In this document: in pieces, positions 34,799 through 45,668 of the stretch
Layout of the letters: each line of letters begins with the position of its first letter
How positions within the stretch are numbered: position 1 is the first letter of the stretch
From: Verrucosispora sp. NA02020
Lineage (GTDB): Bacteria > Actinomycetota > Actinomycetes > Mycobacteriales > Micromonosporaceae
Assembly (NCBI RefSeq): GCF_013364215.1
Contig: NZ_CP054923.1
Span: 2,046,001 to 2,110,000 of the forward strand
Direction: 5' to 3'
DNA length: 64,000 nt
The notes under the pieces: generated by a model
The model's database searches: none
What the model was told of the DNA's origin: nothing
What the model saw: the letters and a program-made list of their open reading frames with translations, nothing else
Program-made: the position numbers and the translations under genes

Positions 34799-34812
34799 TG
34801 GGAGCGTTCCCA
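34799..34812. promoter_or_regulatory. CebR-type operator 2
   Basis: 14-bp palindrome TGGGAGCGTTCCCA, one mismatch from the CebR consensus, just downstream of the predicted -10 and probably over the transcription start. Confidence 0.87.
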
Positions 34813-34935
34813 AGATGGCGTGGATCACAGTCCCGCCCCGAGCGCCCGACACCGACAGACCAGGTCGGTGCCGGATGGCGCTGCGGCACCCCCCACCACA
34901 CATAAACCAGCCTCACCACTGAAAGAGGGGTCAGG

Positions 34936-36222
34936 ATGAGCCTCACCACGCGGCGTACCCGCCTGGCGGCAGGCGCGCTGGCGGCGGTCACCGCTGTCGG
35001 CGGTCTCGCGGCCTGCGGAAGCGACGACAGCAACACGGGCGAGGGCGGCAAGCCCGCCAAGCTGGTCGTCGACACCTTCGGCGAGTTCGGCTACGACGAG
35101 CTCGTCAAGCAGTACGAGCAGGAGACCGGCATCAAGATCGAGCTGCGGAAGACCGCGCAGCTCGGCGAGTACCGGCCGAAGCTGGTCCGGTACCTGGCCA
35201 CCGGCAAGGGCGCGGCGGACGTCACCGCGCTGGAGGAGGGCATCCTCAACGAGTTCAAGGCCAACCCGCGCAACTGGGTCGACCTCAACCCGCTCGTCGA
35301 GGACCACTCCAAGGAGTTCCTGCCCTGGAAGTGGGAGCTGGGCAAGGCTCCCGACGGGCGCCTGATCGGCCTGCCGACCGACGTCGGCAGCCTCGCGGTC
35401 TGCTACCGCAAGGACCTGTTCCAGGCCGCCGGCCTGCCCACCGAGCGTGACCAGGTCTCGGCGCTCTGGCCGGACTGGAACGGCTTCCACCAGGCCGGTA
35501 AGAAGTACAAGGACGCGACCGGCAAGGCGTTCATCGACTCGATCACCGCGGTCTCGAACGGTGTGCTGTTCCAGCAGGGCAGCGACCTGTTCTACGACAA
35601 GGAGAACAACATCATCGCGGACTCCAGCCCCGCGGTGAAGGCCGCGTGGGACACCGCGACCTCGATGTCGGACATCTCCGCCAAGGCGGCGACCTGGTCG
35701 CCGGAGTGGTCGGGCGGCTTCAAGCAGGGCACCTTCGCGGCGACCTTCTGCCCGTCCTGGATGCTCGGCATCGTGGCGGACAACTCGGGTGAGGCCAACA
35801 AGGGCAAGTGGGACGTCGCGGCCGTGCCGGGCGGCGGCGGCAACTGGGGCGGCTCGTGGCTGGCCGTGCCGGAGCAGAGCGCGCACCAGAAGGAGGCGGC
35901 GAAGCTCGCCGAGTTCCTGACCAAGGCCACCAGCCAGGTCGACGCCTTCAAGCTCAAGGGCCCGCTGCCCACCAACCTGGAGGCGCTGAAGGACGAGGCG
36001 TTCCTCAGCTACACCAACGAGTACTTCAGCGACGCGCCGACCGGCAAGATCTTCGGTGAGAGCGTCGCCAAGATCGAGCCGGTCCACCTCGGCCCGAAGC
36101 ACCAGGCGGTCAAGGAGAACGCGCTCGAGCCGGCCCTGCGGTCGTTCGAGAACGGGCAGGCCAACAAGGACAAGGCCTGGGAGCAGTTCGTGAAGGACGC
36201 CGCCATCCAGGGCGCCTTCTGA
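34936..36222 (+). CDS. cebE: Cellobiose/cellotriose-binding lipoprotein of ABC importer (CebE-like)
   Basis: A 428-residue extracellular solute-binding lipoprotein (family 1). Lipobox GLAAC anchors Cys27. The mature part has the two-lobed sugar-binder pattern, e.g. LVVDTFGEFGYDELVKQYEQ near the start and a WSPEW segment typical of oligosaccharide sites. It precedes two permease genes and a GH1 beta-glucosidase, and the promoter has two CebR boxes, which together indicate uptake of cello-oligosaccharides. GAAAGAGGGG upstream of the ATG is a good ribosome site. An MsiK-type ATPase is not in the window. Confidence 0.92.
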   Translation: MSLTTRRTRLAAGALAAVTAVGGLAACGSDDSNTGEGGKPAKLVVDTFGEFGYDELVKQYEQETGIKIELRKTAQLGEYRPKLVRYLATGKGAADVTALEEGILNEFKANPRNWVDLNPLVEDHSKEFLPWKWELGKAPDGRLIGLPTDVGSLAVCYRKDLFQAAGLPTERDQVSALWPDWNGFHQAGKKYKDATGKAFIDSITAVSNGVLFQQGSDLFYDKENNIIADSSPAVKAAWDTATSMSDISAKAATWSPEWSGGFKQGTFAATFCPSWMLGIVADNSGEANKGKWDVAAVPGGGGNWGGSWLAVPEQSAHQKEAAKLAEFLTKATSQVDAFKLKGPLPTNLEALKDEAFLSYTNEYFSDAPTGKIFGESVAKIEPVHLGPKHQAVKENALEPALRSFENGQANKDKAWEQFVKDAAIQGAF

Positions 36223-36234
36223 CAGTGATTTCCC

Positions 36235-36272
36235 ACCGGTGGCGTCCGGGGACTACCCCGGGCGCCACCGGT
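36235..36272 (+). terminator. Intercistronic hairpin between cebE and cebF
   Basis: ACCGGTGGCG (36235-36244) pairs with CGCCACCGGT (36263-36272), with an inner CCGGGG/CCCCGG stem. Such a structure after a binding-protein gene often acts as a partial terminator or RNA stabiliser that keeps the binding protein in excess. Confidence 0.65.
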
Positions 36273-36341
36273 CGGTCCCCGTCTGGGTTGCACCCTGCGC
36301 GTGGGCCCCCTCGGAAGGGCTCCCGCCGGGAAAGGAAAATC

Positions 36342-37307
36342 ATGAGCCTCTCGGCCACGACGGCCCCCCCGTCGAACGTCACACCACCCGGCTCCGAGCC
36401 CCCGCGTCGGCGCGGGTTCCTGCTCAACCGCCTGGATCTGAAGTACTCCCCGTACCTCTACATCGCGCCGTTCTTCCTGATCTTCGGCATCTTCGGGTTG
36501 TACCCGATGCTGCGTACCGCCTGGATGTCCCTGCACGACTGGGACATGATCGGCGACCAGACGTTCATCGGGCTCGACAACTACGCCGCCCTGATCAAGG
36601 ACGACTACTTCTGGAACGCGCTCTACAACACGTTCGGCATCTTCGCGCTGTCGACCATCCCGCAGTTGCTGCTCGCGCTCTTCCTGGCGAACCTGCTCAA
36701 CAGCACCCTGCTGCGCGCCAAGACCTTCTTCCGGCTGGCGATCTTTATCCCGAACGTGGTCTCGGTGGCCGCCGTCGCGATCGTCTTCGGCATGCTGTTC
36801 CAGCGGGAGTTCGGCCTCATCAACTGGGTGCTCAGCTTCGTCGGCGTCGACAACATCGACTGGGACGGCCAGCGGTGGAGCTCCTGGACCGCGATCGCGA
36901 CCATGGTCAACTGGCGCTGGGTCGGTTACAACACCCTGATCCTGCTCGCCGGGATGCAGGCCATCCCGAAGGACCTCTACGAGGCCGCCTCGATCGACGG
37001 CGCCGGCCCGTGGCGGCAGTTCTGGCAGATCACCGTCCCCATGGTCCGCCCCACCCTGATCTTCGTGATCATCCTCTCCACGATCGGCGGCATGCAGCTC
37101 TTCACCGAGCCGCTGCTCTTCGCCAACGGCAGCATCCTCGGCGGTAACCAGCGGGAGTTCCAGACCCTGGCGATGTACATGTACGAGAAGGGCATCGAGA
37201 ACCTCAACACCGCTGGTTACGGCGCCGCCGTCGCCTGGGCGATCTTCCTGATCATCGCGTTGATGTCGCTGCTCAACTTCCTACTCGTCCGCCGTTCGGC
37301 CAAGTGA
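36342..37307 (+). CDS. cebF: Cello-oligosaccharide ABC permease CebF-like
   Basis: A 321-residue membrane permease with six predicted helices, the first near SPYLYIAPFFLIFGIFGLYP. The cytoplasmic EAA loop is EAASIDGAGPWRQFW, where the ATPase docks. It begins with an ATG after AAAGGAAAA; an in-frame start further upstream would run through the hairpin and is unlikely. Second gene of the ceb operon. Confidence 0.92.
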   Translation: MSLSATTAPPSNVTPPGSEPPRRRGFLLNRLDLKYSPYLYIAPFFLIFGIFGLYPMLRTAWMSLHDWDMIGDQTFIGLDNYAALIKDDYFWNALYNTFGIFALSTIPQLLLALFLANLLNSTLLRAKTFFRLAIFIPNVVSVAAVAIVFGMLFQREFGLINWVLSFVGVDNIDWDGQRWSSWTAIATMVNWRWVGYNTLILLAGMQAIPKDLYEAASIDGAGPWRQFWQITVPMVRPTLIFVIILSTIGGMQLFTEPLLFANGSILGGNQREFQTLAMYMYEKGIENLNTAGYGAAVAWAIFLIIALMSLLNFLLVRRSAK

Positions 37308-37317
37308 GGAGAGAGCT

Positions 37318-38160
37318 GTGACCTCGGCTTCCCGGCGCCTGTGGCGCACCAGTCCGCTGACCTACATGGCGCTCGTCCTGGCGGCGCTGCTGTCGATCTA
37401 CCCGTTCTACTACATGATCGTGATCGGGACGCGCACCCTGGACTCGATCAACGACGTACCGCCGCCGCTCACCCCGGGCGGTGCCTTCGGTGACAACTTC
37501 GGGCGCGTCCTCGACAACGACGCGGCCAACTTCCTCACCGGCCTGATGAACTCGGTCATCGTCTCCTCGGTGGTCACCCTGTCGGTGGTCCTCACCGGCT
37601 CGCTGGCCGGCTTCGCCTTCGCGAAGCTGCGCTTCCGGGGCCGCAACATCCTGCTGCTGATGATCGTCATCACCATGATGATCCCGACCCAGCTCGGCAT
37701 CATCCCGCTCTGGGGCATGATGCAGGAATTGAACTGGTTCGGCACCCTGTACGCCGTCACCGTGCCGTTCCTGGTCAGCGCGTTCGGCGTGTTCATGATG
37801 CGGCAGTACGCCAGCCAGGCGATCTCCGACGAGCTGATCGAGGCCGGTCGGGTCGACGGTGCCAGCACGTTCCGGATCTACTGGAACATCGTGCTGCCCG
37901 CGCTGCGTCCGGCGGCGGCCGTGCTGGGTCTGCTGACCTTCATGGAGACGTGGAACTCCTTCCTCTGGCCGTACGCGATCCTCACCCCGGAGAACCCGAC
38001 CCTCCAGGTCTCGCTCTCCTTCCTCTCGTACGCCTACTACACCGACTACTCCCAGGTCTTCGCCGCCACGGCGGTCGGCACCCTGCCACTGGTCCTGGTC
38101 TTCATCCTGTTCGGCCGCCAGATCATCGGCGGGATCATGGAAGGTGCTGTCAAGTCGTGA
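37318..38160 (+). CDS. cebG: Cello-oligosaccharide ABC permease CebG-like
   Basis: A 280-residue permease partner of CebF with six hydrophobic segments and EAA loop [18 protein letters not shown] start 10 bases after the cebF stop, with GAGGAGAG before it. The stop overlaps the start of bglC (GTGA), so translation is coupled. Confidence 0.92.
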   Translation: MTSASRRLWRTSPLTYMALVLAALLSIYPFYYMIVIGTRTLDSINDVPPPLTPGGAFGDNFGRVLDNDAANFLTGLMNSVIVSSVVTLSVVLTGSLAGFAFAKLRFRGRNILLLMIVITMMIPTQLGIIPLWGMMQELNWFGTLYAVTVPFLVSAFGVFMMRQYASQAISDELIEAGRVDGASTFRIYWNIVLPALRPAAAVLGLLTFMETWNSFLWPYAILTPENPTLQVSLSFLSYAYYTDYSQVFAATAVGTLPLVLVFILFGRQIIGGIMEGAVKS

Positions 38161-39590
38161 GCAACCCCGCCATCCCACCCGCGGTGGGCGTCCTCGACGA
38201 ACGCGCGCCGTTGACCTTCCCGTCCGACTTCCTCTGGGGCGCGGCCACCGCCGCCTACCAGATCGAGGGCGCGGCGAGCGAGGGTGGCCGTACCCCGTCG
38301 ATCTGGGACACCTTCAGCCACACCGAGGGCCGGACGGTTGCCGGGCACACCGGCGACGTCGCCTGCGACCACTACCACCGGCTCGGGGACGACGTTCGCC
38401 TGATGGCCGAGCTGGGGCTGAAGTCGTACCGGTTCTCGGTGTCATGGCCGCGGGTGCAGCCGGGCGGCACGGGCCCGGCCAACGCCGAGGGGGTGGACTT
38501 CTACCAGCGGCTGGTCGACGAGTTGCTGGCCAACGGCATCGAGCCGTGGCTCACCCTCTACCACTGGGACCTGCCCCAGGAGTTGGAGGACGCCGGTGGC
38601 TGGCCGGCCCGCGACACGGCGGCCCGGTTCGCCGACTACGCGCAGCTCATGGCGGGGGCGCTGGGCGACCGGGTGAAGTACTGGACCACGCTCAACGAGC
38701 CGTGGTGCTCGGCGTTCCTCGGGTACGGCTCGGGCGTGCACGCGCCCGGCCGCCAGAACGGTGCCGACTCGGTCCGCGCCGGACACCACCTGATGCTCGG
38801 CCACGGGCTCGCCGTCCAGGCGCTGCGCGCGGCCATCCCGAGCGCCCAGCTCGGCGTGACCGTCAACCTGTACCCGGTGACCCCGGCCAGCGACGCTCCC
38901 GGCGACCTGGACGCCGCCCGGCGCATCGACGGGCTGGCCAACCGGTTCTTCCTGGACCCGATCCTGCGCGGGTCGTACCCGGAGGACCTGGTCGCGGACC
39001 TGGCGAAGGTGACCGACTTCGCGCACGTCCACGACGGGGACCTGGCGGTCATCTCCACCCCGCTGGACGTGGTCGGCATCAACTACTACAGCCGGCACGT
39101 GGTGGCCGCGCCGGTGCCCGGCGAGGACCCGGAGGAGTACTGGCGGGCCCCGTCCACCTGGCCGGGCAGCGAGAACGTCCGGTTCGTCACCCGGGGCTTC
39201 CCGGTGACCGACATGAACTGGGAGATCGACGCTCCCGGCCTGGTGGAGACCCTGCGTCGGGTGCACGAGGAGTACACCGACCTGCCGCTCTACGTCACCG
39301 AGAACGGTTCGGCGTTCGTCGACGCGGTGATCGACGGCCAGGTCGACGACGTCGACCGGCTGGCGTACTTCGACGCCCACCTGCGCGCCTCGCACGAGGC
39401 GATCAGCGCCGGCGTGCCCCTGCGGGGATACTTCGCCTGGTCGCTGTTGGATAATTTCGAATGGGCCTGGGGTTATACCAAGCGGTTCGGGATGATCTAC
39501 GTCGACTACGACAGCCAGACTCGTATCCCCAAGTCCAGCGCCAGGTGGTACGCGGAGGTGATCCGACGCAACGGTCTGGCCGCACAATAA
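38157..39590 (+). CDS. bglC: GH1 beta-glucosidase (BglC-like)
   Basis: A 477-residue intracellular family 1 glycosidase that hydrolyses imported cellobiose or cellotriose to glucose. The acid/base glutamate is in TLNEPW and the nucleophile in YVTENGSA; the N-terminal [14 protein letters not shown] is a family signature. There is no signal peptide, in line with action after ABC uptake. GTG at 38157 overlaps the cebG stop. A C-terminal hairpin (39617-39646) separates it from cebR. Confidence 0.94.
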   Translation: MSNPAIPPAVGVLDERAPLTFPSDFLWGAATAAYQIEGAASEGGRTPSIWDTFSHTEGRTVAGHTGDVACDHYHRLGDDVRLMAELGLKSYRFSVSWPRVQPGGTGPANAEGVDFYQRLVDELLANGIEPWLTLYHWDLPQELEDAGGWPARDTAARFADYAQLMAGALGDRVKYWTTLNEPWCSAFLGYGSGVHAPGRQNGADSVRAGHHLMLGHGLAVQALRAAIPSAQLGVTVNLYPVTPASDAPGDLDAARRIDGLANRFFLDPILRGSYPEDLVADLAKVTDFAHVHDGDLAVISTPLDVVGINYYSRHVVAAPVPGEDPEEYWRAPSTWPGSENVRFVTRGFPVTDMNWEIDAPGLVETLRRVHEEYTDLPLYVTENGSAFVDAVIDGQVDDVDRLAYFDAHLRASHEAISAGVPLRGYFAWSLLDNFEWAWGYTKRFGMIYVDYDSQTRIPKSSARWYAEVIRRNGLAAQ

Positions 39591-39616
39591 GGCGACGGCC
39601 AGCCAGTAACGGGTGG

Positions 39617-39646
39617 CCCGGCACCATCGCTGAACCAGGTGCCGGG
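39617..39646 (+). terminator. Hairpin between bglC and cebR
   Basis: CCCGGCACC (39617-39625) pairs with GGTGCCGGG (39638-39646), loop of 12. Confidence 0.6.
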
Positions 39647-39671
39647 TCCGCCCATGTCGGAGGAGCAGACG

Positions 39672-40718
39672 ATGACAACGCAGCGCACCCGGTCGCTCGG
39701 GCGCCCGACCCTCGACGCGGTCGCCGCCCGCGCCGGAGTCGGCCGCGGCACGGTCTCCCGCGTGGTCAACGGCTCCCCGCAGGTGAGTCCCGAAGCCCGC
39801 GCCGCCGTGCAGCAGGCAATCGCCGAGCTGGGGTACGTGCCGAACCGCGCGGCCCGGGCCCTGGTGACCCAACGAACCGACTCGGTGGCCCTGGTGGTCA
39901 GCGAGTCCGGTGAGCGCATCTTCGCCGAGCCGTTCTTCGCCGGCATCGTGCGCGGGATCAGCTCGGTCCTGCTGGAGACGCCGTTGCAGCTCTGGCTGGC
40001 GATGGCCCAGTCGCCGCTGGAGCGGGAACGGGTCGAGCACCACCTCACCAACCAGCACGTCGACGGGGTCCTGCTGCTGTCGCTGCACGACTCCGACCCG
40101 CTGCCCACCCTGCTGGAGGAGCGGGGGCTGCCCACCGTGCTGGGCGGACGCCCGGCCCGGATGCTGCACCCCGAGGCCCAACCCGCCTCCTTCGTCGACG
40201 TGGACAACGCCGGCGGCGCGCGGCAGGCCGTGGAGTACCTCGCCGCCCGGGGGCGACGCCGGATCGCCACCATCGCCGGCCCCCAGGACATGGGCGCCGG
40301 CCTGGCCCGGCTCGCCGGCTACCGGGACGCGGTCCGCACCGCCGGCTTCGGCGTCAACCCCGACCTGATCGGGTACGGCGACTTCAGCGAGGAGAGCGGG
40401 GCGACCGCGATGCGGCAGCTGCTGGACCGCTGCCCCGACCTGGACGCCGTCTTCGTCGCCGCCGACCTGATGGCCTTCGGCGCGATGCGGACGCTGCGCG
40501 AGACCGGCCGCCGCGTACCGGAGGACGTGGCCGTGATCGGCTTCGACGACGCGCCCATCGCCCGGCAGGCCAACCCGCCGCTCACCTCGGTGTTCCAGCC
40601 GGTCGACGAGATGGGCCGGCAGATGGCCCGCCTGCTGGTGGCCCGGATCCGCGGCGACCAGATCCCCGATCCGCACATCGTCCTGGACACCCAACTCGTC
40701 GAGCGCGCCACCGCCTGA
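39672..40718 (+). CDS. cebR: LacI-family repressor, CebR-like
   Basis: A 348-residue LacI/GalR regulator. The helix-turn-helix is near the N-terminus (TLDAVAARAGVGRGTVSRVVNG) and the hinge helix is YVPNRAARALVTQRT. The rest is a periplasmic-binding-like sugar sensor. It likely represses the ceb operon and the GH9 cellulase gene until cellobiose binds. ATG at 39672 has a GGAGGAG site 7 bases upstream; an in-frame ATG at 39654 is less likely. The 14-bp TGGGAGC-type boxes at 34.7, 34.8 and 53.47 kb fit this family. Confidence 0.92.
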   Translation: MTTQRTRSLGRPTLDAVAARAGVGRGTVSRVVNGSPQVSPEARAAVQQAIAELGYVPNRAARALVTQRTDSVALVVSESGERIFAEPFFAGIVRGISSVLLETPLQLWLAMAQSPLERERVEHHLTNQHVDGVLLLSLHDSDPLPTLLEERGLPTVLGGRPARMLHPEAQPASFVDVDNAGGARQAVEYLAARGRRRIATIAGPQDMGAGLARLAGYRDAVRTAGFGVNPDLIGYGDFSEESGATAMRQLLDRCPDLDAVFVAADLMAFGAMRTLRETGRRVPEDVAVIGFDDAPIARQANPPLTSVFQPVDEMGRQMARLLVARIRGDQIPDPHIVLDTQLVERATA

Positions 40719-40819
40719 CCCTGAGTATCGCTATTGCAGATCAGTCGGCCGCTGCGGCCGGTCGACAGCCTCACCTACTCTGACAGGCCCGGACAGAGTG
40801 TGCGCTGGAGGCTTCCAAC

Positions 40820-43267
40820 GTGGCGACGCTTCATTCGATGCCGACCGACACCCCATCTCCTGCAGCGGTAGCCGATGCCTTGACGGAGGCATTCACACAC
40901 CACAACGTACGCCCTATCCAGGACTTGCTGTCGCGGACGGGGCACGCGCATGCCCTGGCTGATCTCGATGCTCTGTTCACTGGCCGGGCCCCCGATTCGG
41001 AGATCGTGCGGGCCGTCCTCCGCGCTCAGGTCGGACACGTTGCCGGTCGACCTGATCTCCTTTTGTTGCTCGTCTCGTACCTCTACGCCCGAATCAACGA
41101 GATGTGGGATCTCTATGCCGATCAGGGTGGAGTGCTGCGGACGATCACCGAGGTGTTGCGCACGGGTTTTCCGGAATCTCCGGAACAGGTTCGAGGTGCC
41201 GGGTCCGGTCCACCTTCCACAGCGATCACCGAACATACCTCGATCATGCTGGAGAACATCTGGCTCGTGTCGCAGGGGATGGCAGTCAGCAGGGCTGTCA
41301 ATTCCTCCTGCATGGACGAGGTGGAGAAGCAGGCGGGTCGCATTGTGGCAGCGATGGACGATCAGATCTGCCGGATCCGGTCGATTCTGGACGGCGGTGA
41401 ATTGACCGACTGGTTGTCCGAGCACGCCAACGAGACGCGGGACTACTATCAAGCCCTCGTCTTTTGTGCCCAGGCAACGCGTCAATTCCTTCTGGCCGGG
41501 AGGAGAGCCGGCGATCAGGGCGTCCACGAGCGCCGGGAGGTTCTGGCCGAGGAGTTGGCCGGCTTCCTCGAAAAGGTAGAGCAGACCAGGCGTCGGCACC
41601 CGGCGAAGGCCTGGCTCTCCGGCGACCTTGCCGCACTCGCGGCCAACCTGCGGATCATGCGCGAGTGGGTGAACCGTGACTTCCTCTTCGTCGAGGATGC
41701 CACGGTCGTCTACATCTATCCGTTTGCGATTCCCAGCGCTGTGCTGGACCGGATGTGGCTGACGCCTGGTCGGGACGGATCGAGCGCGTCGACCGGGTAC
41801 GGTGCCGATCCGATCAGCGCGATCAGGAGTCGTTGTGAAGAGCGAGCGGTGCGTGTGCACGGGCGACCGATCAGTGCGGTCGTGGATCACGCGGTCGGCG
41901 ACGACTGGGGGGCGGAGTCCGACTATCGGGTGCTGGACGTGTCGCTGCCTCCGGTGTTGATCACGATGACGGACGCCGCGAAGACACAGACGACCCTCAC
42001 CGCCACGCTGAGGATCAGCAGCCTCGGGAATCACAGCCTCCGCCTTGAGGGCGCTCTGGTCGATGCGGACGTGCACCTCGTCAACCAGGCGCTTCGTCGT
42101 CCATCGGTCGTGATGGGAGCCAGCGAGAAGGTGCGCTTGGCGACCTCGGACCACACGGAGGCGTGGAGCAGACTCTCCGAGTATGCCCAAGAGGTGATCA
42201 CGGAATTCCTCAACGGGCTGAATGACGACCCATCGGTGGAGCAGTCCTTCGACGATGTCGTCCAGCGCACTGTAGGCACGGCGGTGGCACTGAGTCACTC
42301 GTTGTTGGTGGTTCATTCTCTCCAGGTCATTCAGGCCGACGGAACAGCCCGACATGCCTGCGGATCCGAGATCAGTGATGCCGCTGTCGTGGGCAGCAGC
42401 CTATTCGTCAGCCCCGTTGGCCGGGATGCCGTGACACTGGAGGAGTGGGTGCGTTATCGCCCATCGCCGGATGCCACCGACATCCTCGGCGACTACGGAT
42501 ACGACGGTGACATCGTCCTGCGTACGGCGAACACCACAGTGGTTTCCGCGCCAGAGACGCCGGACTGGATGGCTCTGAGCTACAGCGCTCAGGCCGAGTT
42601 CATCGCCACGCTTCCTGGCGTACTGCTCGGCTGGACTGCGGAGATCACCGAATACATCCGGCAGGCGCGGGACCAGCTCGACACGGCCCGACGGCTTCTT
42701 CAGGAGGCGCCGATGTCGACGGTCCAGGAGAGGAACGCACTGCAGCACACCATCTTGTCACTCGAACAACGGTATGCCGACCTCAGACTGGTCACGAGTG
42801 ACGTCCGGGCCAAACTCAACGGAATCAATTCCCCCACCCTCTTGCGTGACCTGATCAGGCGTTCCTATTTCGACCGCCTGTACGAGGCGGCTGGTCTTGC
42901 CGCGTACGAACGTTCCTTGTTGAGTCGGATTCAGGAGGCTGAGGATCTGTACCAGGCCGCCTCGGGGCTGTTCCGCGCCTTCGACGACCGGCTGGCCGCT
43001 GCCGAATCTCACCGGCGTCGGCGCCTGAACACCATCCTGACCACGTCAGCGACTCTTCTCGCCATCGCCTCCACCGCCGAACTCTATGGACTGCTCAACG
43101 ACCTCATCGAACCTCGGCCATGGGTGCTCGCGGTCGAGGTCACCTCGATCGGCGTATTTGCCCTGGCCATGGTGGGAGTTCTCGTTCTGGTCGGACGGCA
43201 GCCCCGAGCCAGGAACGCACGCCGTTCGTGGCGGGTGCCGTCAGGCGGGGCGGGTCCAGCGGCGTAG
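40820..43267 (+). CDS. Large unrecognised protein with CorA-like two-helix C-terminus
   Basis: An 815-residue protein, family not recognised. The N-terminal 650 residues are predicted soluble with no clear enzyme motif. About 610-735 is charged and helical (coiled-coil-like). Two hydrophobic helices end the protein (about 736-759 and 768-792), with ELYGLLND between them where CorA magnesium channels have YGMNF. This could be a distant CorA-like or two-helix membrane protein, but the GMN filter is missing. GTG start with GGAGG 8 bases upstream. Codon use is less GC-rich than the neighbours, so transfer is possible. Its last 27 bases overlap the convergent acyl-CoA dehydrogenase gene. Confidence 0.75.
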   Translation: MATLHSMPTDTPSPAAVADALTEAFTHHNVRPIQDLLSRTGHAHALADLDALFTGRAPDSEIVRAVLRAQVGHVAGRPDLLLLLVSYLYARINEMWDLYADQGGVLRTITEVLRTGFPESPEQVRGAGSGPPSTAITEHTSIMLENIWLVSQGMAVSRAVNSSCMDEVEKQAGRIVAAMDDQICRIRSILDGGELTDWLSEHANETRDYYQALVFCAQATRQFLLAGRRAGDQGVHERREVLAEELAGFLEKVEQTRRRHPAKAWLSGDLAALAANLRIMREWVNRDFLFVEDATVVYIYPFAIPSAVLDRMWLTPGRDGSSASTGYGADPISAIRSRCEERAVRVHGRPISAVVDHAVGDDWGAESDYRVLDVSLPPVLITMTDAAKTQTTLTATLRISSLGNHSLRLEGALVDADVHLVNQALRRPSVVMGASEKVRLATSDHTEAWSRLSEYAQEVITEFLNGLNDDPSVEQSFDDVVQRTVGTAVALSHSLLVVHSLQVIQADGTARHACGSEISDAAVVGSSLFVSPVGRDAVTLEEWVRYRPSPDATDILGDYGYDGDIVLRTANTTVVSAPETPDWMALSYSAQAEFIATLPGVLLGWTAEITEYIRQARDQLDTARRLLQEAPMSTVQERNALQHTILSLEQRYADLRLVTSDVRAKLNGINSPTLLRDLIRRSYFDRLYEAAGLAAYERSLLSRIQEAEDLYQAASGLFRAFDDRLAAAESHRRRRLNTILTTSATLLAIASTAELYGLLNDLIEPRPWVLAVEVTSIGVFALAMVGVLVLVGRQPRARNARRSWRVPSGGAGPAA

Positions 43268-44464
43268 TTCGCGTTTGGCGAGGCTGGCGCGGTGCACCTC
43301 GTCGGGGCCGTCGGCGAGGCGGAGCGTACGGGCGTGGGTCCAGAGTGCGGCCAGGGGGGTGTCCTGGCTGACGCCGGCCGCGCCGTACGTCTGGATCGCC
43401 TTGTCGATCACCCACTCGGCCATCGCCGGCGTGGCGATCTTGATCGCCTGGATCTCGGTGTGTGCGCCCTTGTTGCCGACGGTGTCCATCAGCCAGGCGG
43501 TCTTGAGTACCAGCAGGCGGGCCTGCTCGATGCGGACCCGGGACTCGGCGATCCACTCCCGCACCACGCCCTGCTCGGCGAGGGGGCGGCCGAACGCGAC
43601 CCGGTCGGCGGCTCGGCGGCAGAGCAGTTCCAGGGCCCGTTCGGCCATGCCGATCAGGCGCATGCAGTGGTGGATGCGGCCGGGGCCGAGCCGCGCCTGG
43701 GCGATGGCGAACCCGGTGCCCTCGGCGCCGACGAGGTTCTCCGCCGGCACCCGTACGCCGTCGAAGTGGATCTCGGCGTGGCCGCCGTGCGGGGCGTCGC
43801 TGAAGCCGAAGACGGTCATCCCCCGGCGGACCGTGACCCCCGGAGTGTCCCGGGGGACCAGGATCATGCTCTGCTGCCGGTGCCGGTCGGCGCCCGGGTC
43901 GGTCTTGCCCATCACGATGAAGATCTCGCAGGCCGGGTCCATCGCCCCGGACGACCACCATTTTCGGCCGTCGACCACGTAGTGGTCGCCGTCGCGGCGG
44001 ATCGCGGTGGCGATGTTCGTCGCGTCGGAAGAGGCGACGTCCGGTTCGGTCATGCAGAACGCCGAGCGGATCTCACCGGCCAGCAGCGGGCCGAGCCACC
44101 GCTCCTGCTGGGCGGGGGAGCCGAACTCGGCGAGCAACTCCATGTTGCCGGTGTCCGGCGCGGCGCAGTTGAGCGACTCCGGGGCCAGGTGCGGGCTGCG
44201 GCCGGTCAGCTCGGCCAACGGCGCGTACTGAAGGTTGGTCAGCCCGGCGCCGTGGCGCGGATCGGGGAGGAAGAGGTTCCACAGGCCACGTCGGCGCGCC
44301 TCGTCCTTCAGCCCCGCCAGCACCGGCGGTCGGGCCCAGGGGTCACCGGCGGCGGCCACCTCGGCGGCGTACACGGCCTCGGCCGGGTAGACGTGATCAA
44401 CCAGGAACTCGGTCAGCTCCCCGCGCAACTGCTCGGTGCGGTCGTCGTACCCGAAGTGCATCAT
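43241..44464 (-). CDS. Acyl-CoA dehydrogenase family protein
   Basis: A 407-residue flavoenzyme. Visible are the FAD-binding [12 protein letters not shown] stretch, a [19 protein letters not shown] segment, the [16 protein letters not shown] helix and the C-terminal [15 protein letters not shown] loop. It resembles the ACAD10/11-type group that acts with an APH-like kinase, the gene just upstream. The start overlaps the kinase gene stop, so the pair is coupled. It probably oxidises a branched or 4-hydroxy acyl-CoA; substrate not known. Confidence 0.9.
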   Translation of the reverse strand: MMHFGYDDRTEQLRGELTEFLVDHVYPAEAVYAAEVAAAGDPWARPPVLAGLKDEARRRGLWNLFLPDPRHGAGLTNLQYAPLAELTGRSPHLAPESLNCAAPDTGNMELLAEFGSPAQQERWLGPLLAGEIRSAFCMTEPDVASSDATNIATAIRRDGDHYVVDGRKWWSSGAMDPACEIFIVMGKTDPGADRHRQQSMILVPRDTPGVTVRRGMTVFGFSDAPHGGHAEIHFDGVRVPAENLVGAEGTGFAIAQARLGPGRIHHCMRLIGMAERALELLCRRAADRVAFGRPLAEQGVVREWIAESRVRIEQARLLVLKTAWLMDTVGNKGAHTEIQAIKIATPAMAEWVIDKAIQTYGAAGVSQDTPLAALWTHARTLRLADGPDEVHRASLAKRELRRWTRPA

Positions 44465-45522
44465 GCCTCCCTCAGCGTGGCCAGCCCGTGGGCGACCAGC
44501 GGGGCGACCATGCCGCCGATGGTGTCGAAACCCTCGCCGAGGGTCTGCCCGAGGGTGTGCCGGTAGTGGATGCCCTCGCAGATCACCGCGAGTTTGAAGC
44601 AGCCCAGTGCCACGTGCCAGTCGAGCGGGCCGACGTCGACGTCACTGCGGGCGGCGTACCGGTCGATCAGCTCCGCGCCGGTCGGGAACCCGGCACGCGG
44701 GCCGGGTCCGTCGGCGACCGGGTTGTCGACGGAGACGCCGCCGCCCAGGACGTCCCAGTACGTCAGCAGCAGCCCGAGATCGGCAAGCGGGTCGCCGAGC
44801 GTGGCCATCTCCCAGTCCAGCACCCCGGTCACGGTCATCGACCCCGTCGCCGGGTCGACGGCGGCGAGCAGGTTGTCCAGCCGGTAGTCGCCGTGCACGA
44901 GACGGCCCGTACCGGTGCTGTCGGGAACCGTGGCGGCGAGCCGGTCGCGCAGCTCGTCGATGCCGGGAAGCGGTCGGCTGCGGGACCGGTCGAGCTGCCC
45001 GGCCCAGCGGCGCACCTGCCGGGCCAGGTAGCCGTCGGGGCGGCCGAAGTCGCCCAGGCCGACCGCCGCCGGGTCGACGGTGTGCAGCGTGGCGAGGGTG
45101 TCCATCATCGCCATGGCCAGGTCGTGCCGCTGCCCGGCACTGAGCCGGTCGGTCTGCCGGCGCGCCCGGTACACCTCGCCGGGCACGCGCTCCATCAGAT
45201 AGAACGGCGCGCCCAGCACCTCCGGGTCGGCGCAGAGCAGCAGCGCGCGGGGGACCGGCACGTCGGTGGCGGCCAGCGCCGAGATCACCCGGAACTCTCG
45301 GGCCATGTCGTGCGCGGTGGCCAGCACGTGCCCGAGCGGTGGTCGCCGCAGCACCAGGTCACGGTCGCCGGCGTGGACCAGGTAGGTGAGGTTCGACCGC
45401 CCACCGGCGATCAGGTCGGCCCGCAGCGGCTCCCCGGCCGACTCCGGTCGATGCGTCGCGAGGTACGCGCCGAGACGGCCGAGGTCCAGACCGGCGGGGA
45501 AACGGGCAGCCGGATCGGTCAT
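44461..45522 (-). CDS. APH-like phosphotransferase, partner of acyl-CoA dehydrogenase
   Basis: A 353-residue kinase-like protein: [11 protein letters not shown] holds the catalytic Asp and Asn, and [18 protein letters not shown] the metal Asp. This family resembles the kinase domain of mammalian ACAD10/11, which phosphorylates 4-hydroxyacyl-CoA before dehydration; that role is inferred from family and neighbour. ATG at 45522 (MTDPAARFP) is used over an upstream start because the added residues are not conserved-looking. Confidence 0.85.
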   Translation of the reverse strand: MTDPAARFPAGLDLGRLGAYLATHRPESAGEPLRADLIAGGRSNLTYLVHAGDRDLVLRRPPLGHVLATAHDMAREFRVISALAATDVPVPRALLLCADPEVLGAPFYLMERVPGEVYRARRQTDRLSAGQRHDLAMAMMDTLATLHTVDPAAVGLGDFGRPDGYLARQVRRWAGQLDRSRSRPLPGIDELRDRLAATVPDSTGTGRLVHGDYRLDNLLAAVDPATGSMTVTGVLDWEMATLGDPLADLGLLLTYWDVLGGGVSVDNPVADGPGPRAGFPTGAELIDRYAARSDVDVGPLDWHVALGCFKLAVICEGIHYRHTLGQTLGEGFDTIGGMVAPLVAHGLATLREA

Positions 45523-45668
45523 TCGGACAGTTGATGGCAGCCCCGTCAGGTTGTCAAGGTCAGGTTTTGCCCAGGGGACATGCCGCAGCAACAGGGACGA
45601 AATGGTCAACTGCCACGCTCGGGTTCAGCCTGCCGGGATTGTGCCGGCCCGCCGAGCGGAGGGTTCAG

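Noticed and set aside
40775..42355. 526-codon minus-strand frame opposite the large unknown protein
   Set aside because: No ribosome site and low-complexity, His/Arg-rich text; the plus-strand frame has a good ribosome site and plausible protein features.
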